From Aeromonas sobria (GTDB lineage Bacteria > Pseudomonadota > Gammaproteobacteria > Enterobacterales > Aeromonadaceae): a stretch of 64,000 bases of DNA. Location: NCBI RefSeq assembly GCF_000820145.1, contig NZ_CDBW01000026.1, positions 26,545 through 90,544 on the forward strand. Direction: 5' to 3'. The notes under the pieces were generated by a model. It had not been told where the DNA came from. It ran no database searches and was given only the letters and a program-made list of their open reading frames with translations. Made by a program: the position numbers and the translations under genes. Positions within the stretch are counted from its first letter, which is position 1; each line of letters begins with the position of its first letter. Below are positions 8,174 to 18,400 of this stretch, piece after piece.

Positions 8174-9366
8174 GTTTACGTTTATTTCATCAATCTGGAC
8201 ACTGTGCTAACTGGAACAGAGATTCTTTCGAAAAGGATAAAATCGGTGATGGAATAATTTTTAGTCCAGTTCATGAGACATGTAAAAATGTTTCTGACTA
8301 TAGTAAAAAACTAAAGTCAGTATCATTATTTGATCCACAATTTTACTTACCTAGCTCTCAAAAACAAAAATTACAATCATATAGCTTCTTCCCCAATTCG
8401 ATTATGGGGGAAAAAGGCTTTTCAACAATTGATTTTATGGCTGTATCTTATGAAGCAGCAAAAAGATGTATTGAGTTCCAATTGGAGAATGATTTTTTGG
8501 AGCTGATCATACCTGCAAGGTTTTATGAATACTTTGATGAAAAATATATCGATGGTCAATCTCAACAATTTGTACACCCATTTCTTGAGCAGATCAAGAA
8601 GCAAGACCCACTTGGTAGTAAAAAGGTATTGCTGACTGTTCCCATGACTTCATCAATGGTGAACAGTAATGAGTATCGAAATAAGGTTCTAAACTGGATT
8701 ACAAGCTACCCTGAAATTGATGGTGTATATATGTTCTGCCAACATGATAGGGGTACAAAGCAAATAAATGACCTAACATTTTTGACTCAGTACATGGATG
8801 TTATTAAGGCATCTTATGATGCAGACTTAGAGGTTCTTGTTGGGTATTCAAACACTGAGTCATTGTTGTATACACTCGCTGGTGAAATTAGCCTAACTAT
8901 AGGCGCATTCGAAAATACCAGAATGTTTTCTCTAGATAAATTCATCGTAACGGATGGGGATAGAAGGGGGCCAAAAGCCAGAATTTATCTTCCTAAACTG
9001 TTGAACTGGATCAACTTTGATGAGGCTAAAATTCTAAAGGATAGATACCCTCATATTTGGAGTAAGATATATACCGCATCAGATGAATCTGATGAGGCAT
9101 TTGAGCTGACAAAAGACCCTGCATTTAATTCAGCAATATTGTATAAGCACTATTTTAAAGCGTTTAGTGACCAAATAGATGAGCTTTCATCCTTGAGCAT
9201 TCAAGGGCGGTATAAAAAGCTGAATGAATGGATTGATGAAGCTATAGACCTACATGATGAAATCAGTAAACATGCATTGAAGCTTGATAAACACGGCAAT
9301 GGGGATCATCTGAACACTTGGAGCAATGCAATTCGCATATTTGCACAATCCAATGGTTTAGTTTAA
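8170..9366 (+). CDS. Unrecognised protein coupled to the kinase
   Basis: A 398-aa soluble protein without signal peptide or membrane segments. I do not recognise the family. Alternating hydrophobic strands and helices (e.g. KKVLLTVPM, IDGVYMFC, LEVLVGYS, EISLTIGAF) would fit an alpha/beta barrel, but this is a reading of pattern only. The last ~70 residues are helical and charged. It overlaps the kinase stop by 4 bases (ATGA) and its own stop overlaps the end of the convergent nuclease-like gene by 9 bases. Tight coupling suggests it is the target or effector of the kinase. Confidence 0.75.
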   Translation: MSLRLFHQSGHCANWNRDSFEKDKIGDGIIFSPVHETCKNVSDYSKKLKSVSLFDPQFYLPSSQKQKLQSYSFFPNSIMGEKGFSTIDFMAVSYEAAKRCIEFQLENDFLELIIPARFYEYFDEKYIDGQSQQFVHPFLEQIKKQDPLGSKKVLLTVPMTSSMVNSNEYRNKVLNWITSYPEIDGVYMFCQHDRGTKQINDLTFLTQYMDVIKASYDADLEVLVGYSNTESLLYTLAGEISLTIGAFENTRMFSLDKFIVTDGDRRGPKARIYLPKLLNWINFDEAKILKDRYPHIWSKIYTASDESDEAFELTKDPAFNSAILYKHYFKAFSDQIDELSSLSIQGRYKKLNEWIDEAIDLHDEISKHALKLDKHGNGDHLNTWSNAIRIFAQSNGLV

Positions 9367-10071
9367 TAAGGATTGCGCAATCATCGCATTGGCTTTCCAG
9401 TAGGCGATTTCAGAAAAGTGCGTTTCTTCAACAGGGGAGAAATGCACTAAGTAATCACCTTCTATAGAGATGGTTGCCAATCCAACATTATAACGTTTAA
9501 ATTCATCAATGTTTTTTATTGCGGGGTTTGCATGCTTTTTGTCAAGTACAACCCAACTTTCATTAGCAAAAGTTTTATAACGACTCGCTTGCCAAAGAGC
9601 TCGCTTCCAATCTTTCAGCTTTGCTTCTACGGCCTTTATTGTATCTACAATATTCTCAGGTTCTTTTACTTTTACATAGATACCATTTTCTTTTTGTTTG
9701 CAGTAACCTGCATCAACAAATTCTTTGATCGCTTTTTTCGATAATGAGAGAGATGCGCCTGAAATTTTAGAGATGTGCTCGGCATCAAAGTTGGTTTTTA
9801 ATGGCAACTGTTTTAGTGTGTATGCCCAAGAAGGTGTGATCTGCCCCAAATTTAAGGCTGCTTTCCTTCTCTTATACTCGAAGATGATTGCATCAGCTAT
9901 GCCAAAACCACAGTCGAACTCTCTTTCAAAACCAATATTTTTCTTAAATTGCTTTCTCACAAGAGATTGCAAGCTGTTTACAAGAGCAAACTCTGAGTCG
10001 AACGCATCTTGCGAGGTATCAACGTTCGCCAATGAAGCTGATTTTATTGTAATTAGAGGACTCATATTCAA
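9358..10071 (-). CDS. Putative PD-(D/E)XK nuclease with internal winged helix
   Basis: A 237-aa protein. The order D60 (in GIADAIIFE), E149-x-K151 (in VEAKLKDW) and Q161-xxx-Y165 (in QASRYKTF) fits a PD-(D/E)XK nuclease core with the QxxxY motif found in Cas4/RecB-like enzymes. Between these motifs, residues ~92-135 read as a winged helix (ISKISGASLSLSKKAIKEFVDAGYC). A DNA-cleaving or DNA-recognising role is inferred from these motifs and has not been confirmed by a search. It is convergent with the kinase operon and divergent from the phosphatase. An ATG two codons downstream is an alternative start. Confidence 0.65.
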   Translation of the reverse strand: MNMSPLITIKSASLANVDTSQDAFDSEFALVNSLQSLVRKQFKKNIGFEREFDCGFGIADAIIFEYKRRKAALNLGQITPSWAYTLKQLPLKTNFDAEHISKISGASLSLSKKAIKEFVDAGYCKQKENGIYVKVKEPENIVDTIKAVEAKLKDWKRALWQASRYKTFANESWVVLDKKHANPAIKNIDEFKRYNVGLATISIEGDYLVHFSPVEETHFSEIAYWKANAMIAQSLLN

Positions 10072-10148
10072 CTCTTGCTCTTTATCATATACAATAAAAC
10101 ATTATATAGTATTATGTTTAAGTATTCCATATTTTTTTGGTGGCTGCA

Positions 10149-10901
10149 ATGAGTGGAATGAATATTATAACTCACAAGATACTCAAGAAAAATAATCTGG
10201 GGACAGATTACTTTATTGGTGACTTACATGGGCACATTACTTCTTTGAAGCGCATTCTGTCTGTGGTGAACTTTGATCCTGATATTGATAGGGTAATTTG
10301 CACGGGCGATTTAGTTGATCGTGGGGCATGTTCACTAGAGTGTTTGAGGTTAACGGCCCAAGGTTGGTTCTATTCTGTTGTAGGTAACCATGAGGAATTC
10401 ATTCTGGATGAAGATAATTCATCACCATATAAACGCTCTATTTGGGAAAGAAACGGTGGGGGGTGGTGGTTTTCACTTACAGATGAGGAGCGCCAGGAGT
10501 GTCGAGCCCTTATAGTGAACAATATGAGCTTCACTTTATCAGTAGAGCTTGAGGATTATCATATTGGTGTTATTCACTCAGAGGTTCCAATGAAGACATG
10601 GCCAATCTGTGACTCTGTTTTAAATGAATGTCGGCGTGAGATCCTGTGGGGGCGAAGTGTCATTTCATCTGAGGAAGAAAACTCCATCTCAGGAGTTGAC
10701 TTTATTATTTCTGGACATACCCCTGTGGACTACCCCCGATTTGTCGGGAATCAACTATTTCTAGATACCGGTTCTGGTTACTCTCCAAGTGAGCGCATTA
10801 ATAACCCACATCTCACAGCTTGTAAAATTAGAAAAGGAGTGTTTGATTTCATACATGCCACTGCGTTCACATGTACCACTTCACAAATTATTGTGACCTA
10901 A
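10149..10901 (+). CDS. PPP-family serine/threonine phosphatase (PrpA/lambda-PP type)
   Basis: A 250-aa metallophosphatase with all PPP signature motifs in order: GDLHG, GDLVDRG, GNHE and a late GHTP histidine motif. The size and motifs match the phage-lambda phosphatase/PrpA/PrpB group, which uses two metal ions to dephosphorylate Ser, Thr, His or Tyr residues. The ATG at 10149 is preferred because GGTGG lies 5-6 bases upstream; a TTG at 10137 is possible. Its presence 2 kb from a Hanks-type kinase suggests it resets whatever the kinase phosphorylates. Confidence 0.85.
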   Translation: MSGMNIITHKILKKNNLGTDYFIGDLHGHITSLKRILSVVNFDPDIDRVICTGDLVDRGACSLECLRLTAQGWFYSVVGNHEEFILDEDNSSPYKRSIWERNGGGWWFSLTDEERQECRALIVNNMSFTLSVELEDYHIGVIHSEVPMKTWPICDSVLNECRREILWGRSVISSEEENSISGVDFIISGHTPVDYPRFVGNQLFLDTGSGYSPSERINNPHLTACKIRKGVFDFIHATAFTCTTSQIIVT

Positions 10902-10960
10902 AAGTAATATATTTATTATGCTATAAACTTTTTAATCAATAGTTTCATTAGTGGGTAGAT

Positions 10961-12286
10961 ATGGCAAGAATCCTGATGACTCGTGCTCTTGACGACAACG
11001 GCCACATCGTTGATGTCAAAGACGTTGTTAGTGGCAAAGGATGCAATTGCACATGCATAGGTTGTCAGGGCGCTGTCTGGGCAATGAAGGGGCAAGTTAA
11101 AGCCCATTATTTCTCTCATGAGCCTAATTCAGTCGAACAGAATGCCTGTACCTGGAAGCCGGAAACGGAAATACATATCCTAGCTAAAGAGGTTTTAGCA
11201 ACGGATAGGCAGTTGTTACTGCCTATTGGAACTATAAATACAATACATCAAAATATATCCTTTGATGAGATGGTATGTGAGGTTTATGAGGGCAGAGTTA
11301 TACCTGATGTTATTGGGTTCATCGAGGGAGAGAAGGTTCTCATCGAAATTGCAGTTACGCACTTTTGTGATCGAGGGAAAGTTAAAGAATTAAAGAGGGT
11401 GAATGCAACCTGCATTGAACTTGACCTGAGTGGATTTCGTGTGAAAGGAGAGATAATCTCAAAAGATGAGATTAGAGATTATCTTAAAAAATGCCCTAAA
11501 AAATGGGTGTCTGTAGCCCCTGTTGGCAACTTCTCCGAAATGATTTACTCCCATAATAGACAACAATTATTATCTTTACAGCATCAGTATTCATCTTTGA
11601 GTTCAAAGCACCAGACAGAGGTTAAAAAACTTAATGCAGAATTCGAAGCGATAAAAAATACGCGCGAATCAGAACTAAGCGATATGCAAAGAGTGATTCA
11701 ACAGTCTCGGCATGCAGAAGGCAAGGCTAACGCCATTTTAAAAAGATGGGAGAGAGTGTTAAAAGAAAAAGAGTCGTCCATTTTAGAGGCACAGGAAAAA
11801 ATAATCCTATTGGAAGATCAATACAGAAGCTTTGAAATGGAATTGAAAGACCGTCTCTATCATATACAAGATGAAGTTGATCAAAAGCAAGATTTACTAC
11901 GTGACCTTCTTAATTTAGATGAACTTAAGGCAGAGTTTTATTCACAGGTTGATGATGTAAATAGAACAATTAAAGCTAAAGAGGCTCAGCTTGATGCTGG
12001 TGAAGTCGAAATGCGTAGGCGTTCAGCTTCCTTAGATCTAATACAGAAAAATTTAAATGATAGCCTCATCTCACTACAAGCACGAGAAAATGCCTTAACA
12101 GAAAAATCCAAAGACTTGGCAAACATCGTGGATATTAAAGCAAGAGAGCAGGCTAAAGTAATGTTTGAGCAGTTGCTAAAAGAAAAATCAAATGAGATAA
12201 AAGCACTGGAGGAAAAAGAAAGGAAAGCAAAAAAAGATATTGATGATTTAAGGCGAAAATATAGTTCATATATCAAAATCCCATGA
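10961..12286 (+). CDS. CoiA-like zinc/nuclease protein with long coiled coil
   Basis: A 441-aa protein with three parts. The N-terminus has a Cys cluster (C28, C30, C32, C35) and HYFSH (49-53), as in the zinc domain of CoiA-like competence proteins. Residues ~105-145 carry a nuclease-like pattern, D116 in VIPDVIGF then E129 and K140 around IEIAVTH. From ~200 to the end it is a long heptad-rich coiled coil. A DNA-processing role is inferred. It starts 59 bases after the phosphatase in the same direction and may belong to the same module. Codon use is AT-rich like its neighbours. Confidence 0.7.
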   Translation: MARILMTRALDDNGHIVDVKDVVSGKGCNCTCIGCQGAVWAMKGQVKAHYFSHEPNSVEQNACTWKPETEIHILAKEVLATDRQLLLPIGTINTIHQNISFDEMVCEVYEGRVIPDVIGFIEGEKVLIEIAVTHFCDRGKVKELKRVNATCIELDLSGFRVKGEIISKDEIRDYLKKCPKKWVSVAPVGNFSEMIYSHNRQQLLSLQHQYSSLSSKHQTEVKKLNAEFEAIKNTRESELSDMQRVIQQSRHAEGKANAILKRWERVLKEKESSILEAQEKIILLEDQYRSFEMELKDRLYHIQDEVDQKQDLLRDLLNLDELKAEFYSQVDDVNRTIKAKEAQLDAGEVEMRRRSASLDLIQKNLNDSLISLQARENALTEKSKDLANIVDIKAREQAKVMFEQLLKEKSNEIKALEEKERKAKKDIDDLRRKYSSYIKIP

Positions 12287-12333
12287 TTTTCACATATAGA
12301 TTGTACAGATCTAGTTATCACCTTGCACAAATC

Positions 12334-12453
12334 TCAAACAGGTGTCTTGTTCACGCTACTTTCGTGCGCCCTTCCTTTGGTATCAATTTCAGAAGCTTCT
12401 TCAAATAATAGGGTAAGCTCGTCTATTGGGACAACGTCCGTAGGCATGGCAAG
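12334..12453 (-). pseudogene. 3' fragment of a minus-strand gene cut by an IS
   Basis: An open minus-strand reading frame ends with a TGA at 12334-12336 and runs without interruption up to the IS5 copy at 12454. The visible C-terminal sequence (DELTLLFEEASEIDTKGRAH) is acidic and protein-like. The 5' part is not found on the far side of the two IS elements, so this is a remnant of unknown function. Confidence 0.4.
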
Positions 12454-13329
12454 GGCATCGTTTCCAAATCGATGCAGCTTGAAAGAACTAACTGAGGGTG
12501 ATCACCACCATCCCCTTCAAGTCTATATCATGTGTATGTCGCTTCCACCATCACCAACTAACTGGTCTCAATACAGCAAGTCTCTGATTAACCGTGGCTC
12601 ACTCACCTGCTGGATTGATGCCGAGGCCATGAGCAACTCTGGTTTCACCGCGACCATCACGGGTGATGAGGGCCTGCCAGCTCTACACCGGCCAGACCAT
12701 TTGCACCTTTCTGATGCTCAAGTTTTTCCGTCTCACTCTGCGAACGCCCTAGCGGCTACTCGATTCCCTGTTCGAGCTGATGAACGTACCGCTTTGTACC
12801 CCCGATTACAGTTGTGTCAGCAAGCGGACCTGCACGGTAACAGTGGCCTATTGGCAGCCAGCTAAGGGGCGTATCACCGACCTGGTTAACGTTGCTCAAT
12901 CCCCTGCGACGCAAGTTGGGTAACATGTATGCGGATGGTGCCTATGACAGCAAATCCAGCCATCAGCTTATTTCGCACAAAGTGGCGACAACCTGCATTC
13001 CACCTTGCAATAACGCGGGGCGATGGAAATGGGACACCCAAGAAATGAGGCTGAGCTGGTGATGCGAAGGGATGGGCTGACGCACTGGAAGAAGATATCG
13101 GGGTATCACTGTCGTTCGCTGGTAGAAACGGCGATGTATCGCTTTAAGTCGTTGCTGGCGGGGAAAGTCAATCTGCGTAACTACAACAGCCAAGTGGAAG
13201 AAGTCATGGCGTATATATGCGCCATAAGCAAACTGAATACCCTCGGCCTATCTGTAATAAATCCCCAAGTGTAATGGTTACTTGGGGCTGGGGACGTTGT
13301 AACTTGGCAGCAGATTTGGGAAACAATGT
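12454..13329 (+). mobile_element. Degenerate IS5-family (IS903-group) copy A
   Basis: The ends GGCATCGTTTCCAAATC (left) and GATTTGGGAAACAATG (right) match the terminal repeats of the better-preserved copy at 21668-22685. Inside are pieces of the IS903-type transposase in several frames: NWSQYSKSLINRGSLT near the start, and RSLVETAMYRFKSLLAGK with LRNYNSQVEEVMAY near the end. The middle is partly deleted and frameshifted, so no functional transposase is encoded. No 9-bp target duplication is visible. Unlike copies B and C it keeps the ATITGDEG segment, so it decayed independently. Confidence 0.75.
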
Positions 13330-13392
13330 AGATTGGCCCCTTGAAGATCCAGACACTTCGCCCCTCTTAACTTAAGAGGTAGTCTTGGAACT

Positions 13393-13788
13393 ATGTTCAG
13401 TACTAGTCGCAACGAGAAGATGGTCGAAGTGTTAACAGGGGCTGAGCGCCGTCGACGCCGGACTCCGCAGGAAAAGATCTCCATCGTGCAGCAGACCTTT
13501 GAGCCCGGAATGACCGTCTCTCATGTCGCTCGCTTGCACGACGTCAACGCCAACCAGCTTTTCAAATGGCGTAAGCAATTCCAGGAAGGGTCTCTCACGG
13601 CGATCACCGCCGGTGAGGATGTTGTTCCTGCCTCAGAGTTGGCTGCTGCCATCAAGCAGATCCGAGAGCTCCAGCGTCTGCTCGGGAAGAAGACCATGGA
13701 GAACGAGATCCTCAAAGAAGCCGTGGAGTATGGTCGAGCAAAAAAATGGATTGCGCATGCGCCCTTGTTGCCGGGGGACGACGATTAA
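13393..13788 (+). CDS. IS2-group transposase OrfA
   Basis: A 131-aa helix-turn-helix protein with the hallmark IS2 OrfA sequence: [40 protein letters not shown], and the leucine-zipper region [20 protein letters not shown]. OrfA binds the IS ends. The gene overlaps orfB by 43 bases; an A7 run at 13740-13746 is a good site for programmed -1 slippage to make the OrfAB fusion transposase. Confidence 0.92.
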   Translation: MFSTSRNEKMVEVLTGAERRRRRTPQEKISIVQQTFEPGMTVSHVARLHDVNANQLFKWRKQFQEGSLTAITAGEDVVPASELAAAIKQIRELQRLLGKKTMENEILKEAVEYGRAKKWIAHAPLLPGDDD

Positions 13789-14624
13789 GTGCTGTGAGCC
13801 AGGCCCTTAATGTATCGCGTGCGCAGCTATCCGTTCGTGTTCATCGAAAACCAGGTTGGCAAGATGGTCGTCATCATCGCCAGCATGATGATGCTGCCTT
13901 ACTTGGCCGGATCATGGAGGCGATGGCTGAGCTTCCCTCCTATGGCTATCGCCGAGTCTGGGCGCTGTTACGGCGTCAGTCAGAGGCAACACGACAGCCT
14001 GTGGTAAACGCCAAACGGGTATATCGCGTCATGCGCGATCATGGACTGCTGCTGGAAAGAAAACCGGCTGCACCATTGACCCAGCGGGCACATAAGGGGC
14101 GTGTTGCCGTCAAAGAGAGCAATCGACGTTGGTGCTCAGATGGCTTCGAGTTTCGCTGCGATAACGGTGAAAAACTACGAGTCACGTTCGCCATGGACTG
14201 CTGTGACAGGGAAACCTTGGACTGGGCTGCTAGTACCGGGGGTTACGACAGTGCCACGGTGCAAGATGTCATGCTGAGGTCTGTTGAACGTCGCTTCGGG
14301 GATTCGTTGCCGGCATCACCGGTGGAGTGGCTGACTGATAATGGCTCGGCGTATCGAGCCCATGAGACCCGCGTATTTGCACGAGAGCTCGGGTTGGAGC
14401 CCAGAACGACTGCGGTGAGAAGCCCACAGAGCAACGGTATAGCGGAGAGCTTCGTGAAGACGATGAAGCGAGACTATATCGAGATGATGCCGAAACCAGA
14501 TAGCCGAACAGCGGTAGGCAATTTGGCCATCGCGTTTGAGCATTATAACGAGCACCACCCGCACAGCGCCTTGGGATACCGTTCACCCCGGGAATTTCTG
14601 CGCAGTCGGGTATCACAACCCTAA
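13746..14624 (+). CDS. IS2-group transposase OrfB (DDE catalytic part)
   Basis: A 292-aa integrase-core protein. Typical IS2 stretches include [17 protein letters not shown], the first catalytic Asp in FAMDCCDRE, the second in [12 protein letters not shown], and the Glu in [17 protein letters not shown]. The C-terminus [19 protein letters not shown] is standard for the family. The frame is intact. Its ATG overlaps the slippery A7 run, so it is probably made mainly as an OrfAB frameshift product rather than from its own start. Confidence 0.92.
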   Translation: MDCACALVAGGRRLSAVSQALNVSRAQLSVRVHRKPGWQDGRHHRQHDDAALLGRIMEAMAELPSYGYRRVWALLRRQSEATRQPVVNAKRVYRVMRDHGLLLERKPAAPLTQRAHKGRVAVKESNRRWCSDGFEFRCDNGEKLRVTFAMDCCDRETLDWAASTGGYDSATVQDVMLRSVERRFGDSLPASPVEWLTDNGSAYRAHETRVFARELGLEPRTTAVRSPQSNGIAESFVKTMKRDYIEMMPKPDSRTAVGNLAIAFEHYNEHHPHSALGYRSPREFLRSRVSQP

Positions 14625-14655
14625 GCGGGAAAAAGTGTCTGGATCTATGGGGTCA

Positions 14656-15350
14656 AATCCACAATGCTATTACAAGTCATCAGAATACGGCCAATATTAA
14701 CTCAATCACATCATCAAAAATGCCAATAAAATAAAACAACATAGATATGGTGCATGAATAAATAAGAATAAATACATTTATTACTGTTGAAAACTTCATT
14801 TCTATATCCTAGATAACTTTTAAATATGTCTTATGGGTTTTTTTACATGAAATCACGTCTAAAATGCACATGGTATAATTAAAATAAGAATAATGAAAAC
14901 TTTCCTGATTGGAGAACACCCATGATTGTCTGAACCTCACGCGATAAGCTAAATCGCATATACATATATGGCCCAATGAAAAAAAATACGTAAGAAATCG
15001 TAAATAATTTTCGCAATCATGTTGTATCCAGCACGCCAATTTATCTTGCGGCTTGTAGCTCCCATAATTACTTGGCTATTCACTGCATGTGGCACACGAT
15101 GAAACTCTTAATTTCATGGTTGCTGATTGCTCGGCATTCCTTGTATTAAAGTGCTGTTCCTATTAGGTGAATTGTCTTGCCGGAGTATATGTAGTATGAG
15201 CAATCTTATCTATGGGGGAAAAGTCAGATACAACAATACTCAATCCACAATGAGTGCTCAATCTCACCTCGAGATACGACAAAAGCGCCGTGAACTACTA
15301 TTCGGCATAGCTATTCAGGTCATTCCTGACTGAATAGCTATAAGTGACTG
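14656..15350. other. Gene-free AT-rich stretch
   Basis: No frame with a recognisable product or good ribosome-binding site. It lies between the IS2-like element and the terminator of the adhesin gene and probably represents decayed sequence. Confidence 0.45.
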
Positions 15351-15382
15351 AAAGGAGGGGCATATAGCCCCTCCCCTTTCGA
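15351..15382 (-). terminator. Terminator of the adhesin gene
   Basis: GGAGGGGC and GCCCCTCC arms around a short CATATA loop, followed on the minus strand by a short T-run, about 20 bases downstream of the adhesin stop codon. Confidence 0.7.
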
Positions 15383-15400
15383 AAATCCATTCGATACCGC

Positions 15401-18400
15401 TCAATCCATAATACATACTTGGTTAAATGCAGAGCTACCATTTCCTCCATTGGCGGCAGAACCAACTGGTAATAGATAGGCCAAATGATCGACGCCCGAC
15501 ATATCCGATATCCAACTTGGGAACGTCGTATCCCATCCAAGTACAGTACTTATCTGATTACTAGGGTAAGCGCTGTACAATGTATCCATCTCTGCTCTTG
15601 TAGGCATACGCCAGGAAGAGCTACCACCAATATTAAGGTTTAAGCAATCCGTATCTGTGATCGTAAAGGACGCCTTACTCAAAATTACGAATCTAGCACC
15701 AGTACTCCCTGATACGACAACCTCATTGGTATTTACTGACGTCAATTCATTGCCAACTTTCGGGGCACCTGTAGCAGCTACAGGGGTCACAGAAAAAGAA
15801 ATAACATTTTTCTGATCTGCTGCTGTCACCGTGTAGGTTTTGGCTGTTGCACCGCTGATCTCGGCACCATTACGATACCACTTGTAGGTACTTGCACCTT
15901 CGGCATCATTGTCTGCATCGCTGTAGACATAGCTACCGGTCAGCACATCCCCCACCGTCGGGCTGGTGTTGTCAATCGTGACACCTGCTGCCTGTGGCGC
16001 ACTGCCTACCAAGGGGTTAACCGCATTGGTATCAGCCGACGTCACCTCGGTACCAGTTGTCGGGGTGCCCGTTACAGCAACCGGCGTCACCGCAAACGCA
16101 ATAACATTGCCTTCGTCTGCGGTTGTCAGCGTGTAGGTTTTGGCTGTTGCACCGCTGATCTCGGCACCATTACGATACCACTTGTAGGTACTTGTACCTT
16201 CAACATCACTGTCTGCATCGCTGTAGGTATAGCTGCCGGTCAGCACATCCCCCACCGTCGGGCTGGTGTTGTCAATCGTGACACCCGCTGCCTGTGGCGC
16301 ACTGCCTACCAAGGGGTTAACCGCATTGGTATCAGCCGACGTCACCTCGGTACCGGTTGTCGGGGTGCCCGTTACAGCAACCGGCGTCACCGCAAACGCA
16401 ATAACATTGCCTTCGTCTGCGATTGTCAGTGTGTAGGTTTTGGCTGTTGCACCGCTGATCTCGGCACCATTACGATACCACTTGTAGGTACTTGTACCTT
16501 CAACATCACTGTCTGCATCGCTGTAGGTATAGCTACCGGTCAGCACATCCCCCACCGTCGGGCTGGTGTTGTCAATCGTGACACCCGCTGCCTGTGGCGC
16601 ACTGCCTACCAAGGGGTTAACCGCATTGGTATCAGCCGACTTCACCTCGGCACCGGTTGTCGGGGTGCCCGTCGCAGCAACCGGCGTCACCGCAAACGCA
16701 ATAACATTGCCTTCGTCTGCGGTTGTCAGCGTGTAGGTTTTGGCTGTTGCACCGCTGATCTCGGCACCATTACGATACCACTTGTAGGTACTTGTACCTT
16801 CAACATCACTGTCTGCATCGCTGTAGGTATAGCTGCCGGTCAGCACATCCCCCACCGTCGGGCTGGTGTTGTCAATCGTGACACTCGTAGCCTGCGGTGC
16901 ATTAGTACCCATAAAGGTGACTTGCTTGCTTTGACCAGCCCCATTCGACAAAACAGCTGAAATAGTGCTAACCCCAGGCCTCAAGCTGGTTAGCTCAATC
17001 ATGGCGAGACCTGCCGCATCTGAACTAATAGCACTCGACCCAACCAGAGTTGCGCCATTGTCTGCGGTAAAGGTCACAAGCTCGCCTTCCACAGGGGTCT
17101 GACCATCAGCTCTAGTCACCTTGACTTGCACTTTGTTTCTCGCAGTGCCATCAGCTTGGGCATTATCGACTTCAACTGTCATATTATCCGTAGTGATAAG
17201 TGTCTCTCCTGGGGATACCATTAAATTTGTTGTCACTCGCTCTGATGCATTTCCCTTTACATCATAAGCAATGGCACCCAGCAAATATGTGTTGATATCC
17301 TGAGCCCCTTTAGCTGCCTGACTTTGGTAGGCTGGTAGTGTAATTTTTACTTTATCAACCTCGATTTCTTCTAATGAACCACCCGCAGCAATTAATGCTG
17401 TAGCATCCCACATAACATCTTTCAGGCCATACTTAGAAGTGGTTGTAAGCGTTACTAATAAATTATTCCCAGCATTACCAGTCACGCTAGGTGGTAATGA
17501 AGCTGTGATAATATCTTGTTTGCGATACTCCAACACAATTTTGTTATTTCTATCGACTAGATCTAGTCTGTTTCCAGCAAGTACTCTGTTAGAAGCAACA
17601 TTATTACCATTTAACTGTTTTTCAATTGGCACCCCGAGCTGGTAGTTCAATGTAAGACCAATATTTGTATCGTTCTCACCCCCGCTTCCCATACGGTGAC
17701 CCACGGCGGCCGTCAACATAGGAAATGGTGTATAGTTTATCTCTGTCGTGATGGCGTGAGGATCCTTCTGTCTTGCTGATTCTCCATTACCAAAGAGAGC
17801 GACCTCATTCCCAAAGTACTGCTCGAAAATCAGCTTTCCACCAAGTTGTGGTAGCTGAGGAATGTATGCTTCACTTCGTAAGTCAAAACCATCAGCAGGA
17901 CGTTCATCATAATCATCAAAGTCTCTTGACTGATGCCAATCGGTCAAGCCATGGTATAAATTTCCCGTAAGTTTCAAATAATCAGTCCAAGCTTCCGCGC
18001 CCACACCGATTCGACGATTATGACCCGTGAGGTCATTATCAATAAACATGTTACTGCCCAGCATCCAGTTGTCGATTTTAAAGAAACGAACACCGATCCC
18101 TGCATTGAAAGTGGTACGCTCGTCAATATGCCTTAAACCAGATTGAGCAAACCACAACTGATTTCCATCGTCGTACATGGGGACTAATAAGTCGAGCTCT
18201 GTTCCTTCCAGTGAAAAGTCCTCGTTGACTCCAATTTTTACACGAGCTGTACCGAATTGCTCCAACCACTGTTGAGATGTTTTGCTTACGGCTTGTACTG
18301 CGGCGTCATGCACCATTTGAGACGCGACTTTACCACCACCATCACTATTTTGAGCATTACCAAATTGACTCGCCAAGCTAGCTATCGTGCTTTCATCCAA

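Larger units (their letters stand above)
13334..14655 (+). mobile_element. Intact IS3-family element, IS2 group
   Basis: About 1.32 kb. Terminal inverted repeats share the core AGATCCAGACACTT (left 13344 onward after TGGCCCC; right end reads TGACCCC then the same core on the minus strand). It holds orfA and orfB in the -1 arrangement with an A7 run at the overlap. It sits directly against the right end of IS5 copy A. A clear 3-5 bp target duplication was not seen, possibly because the ends are rearranged. Confidence 0.88.

Noticed and set aside
15715..16895. Regular 300-bp repeats considered as a CRISPR array
   Set aside because: The units are long, contiguous and coding, with no alternating short repeats and unique spacers. 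They are Ig-like repeats of the adhesin.
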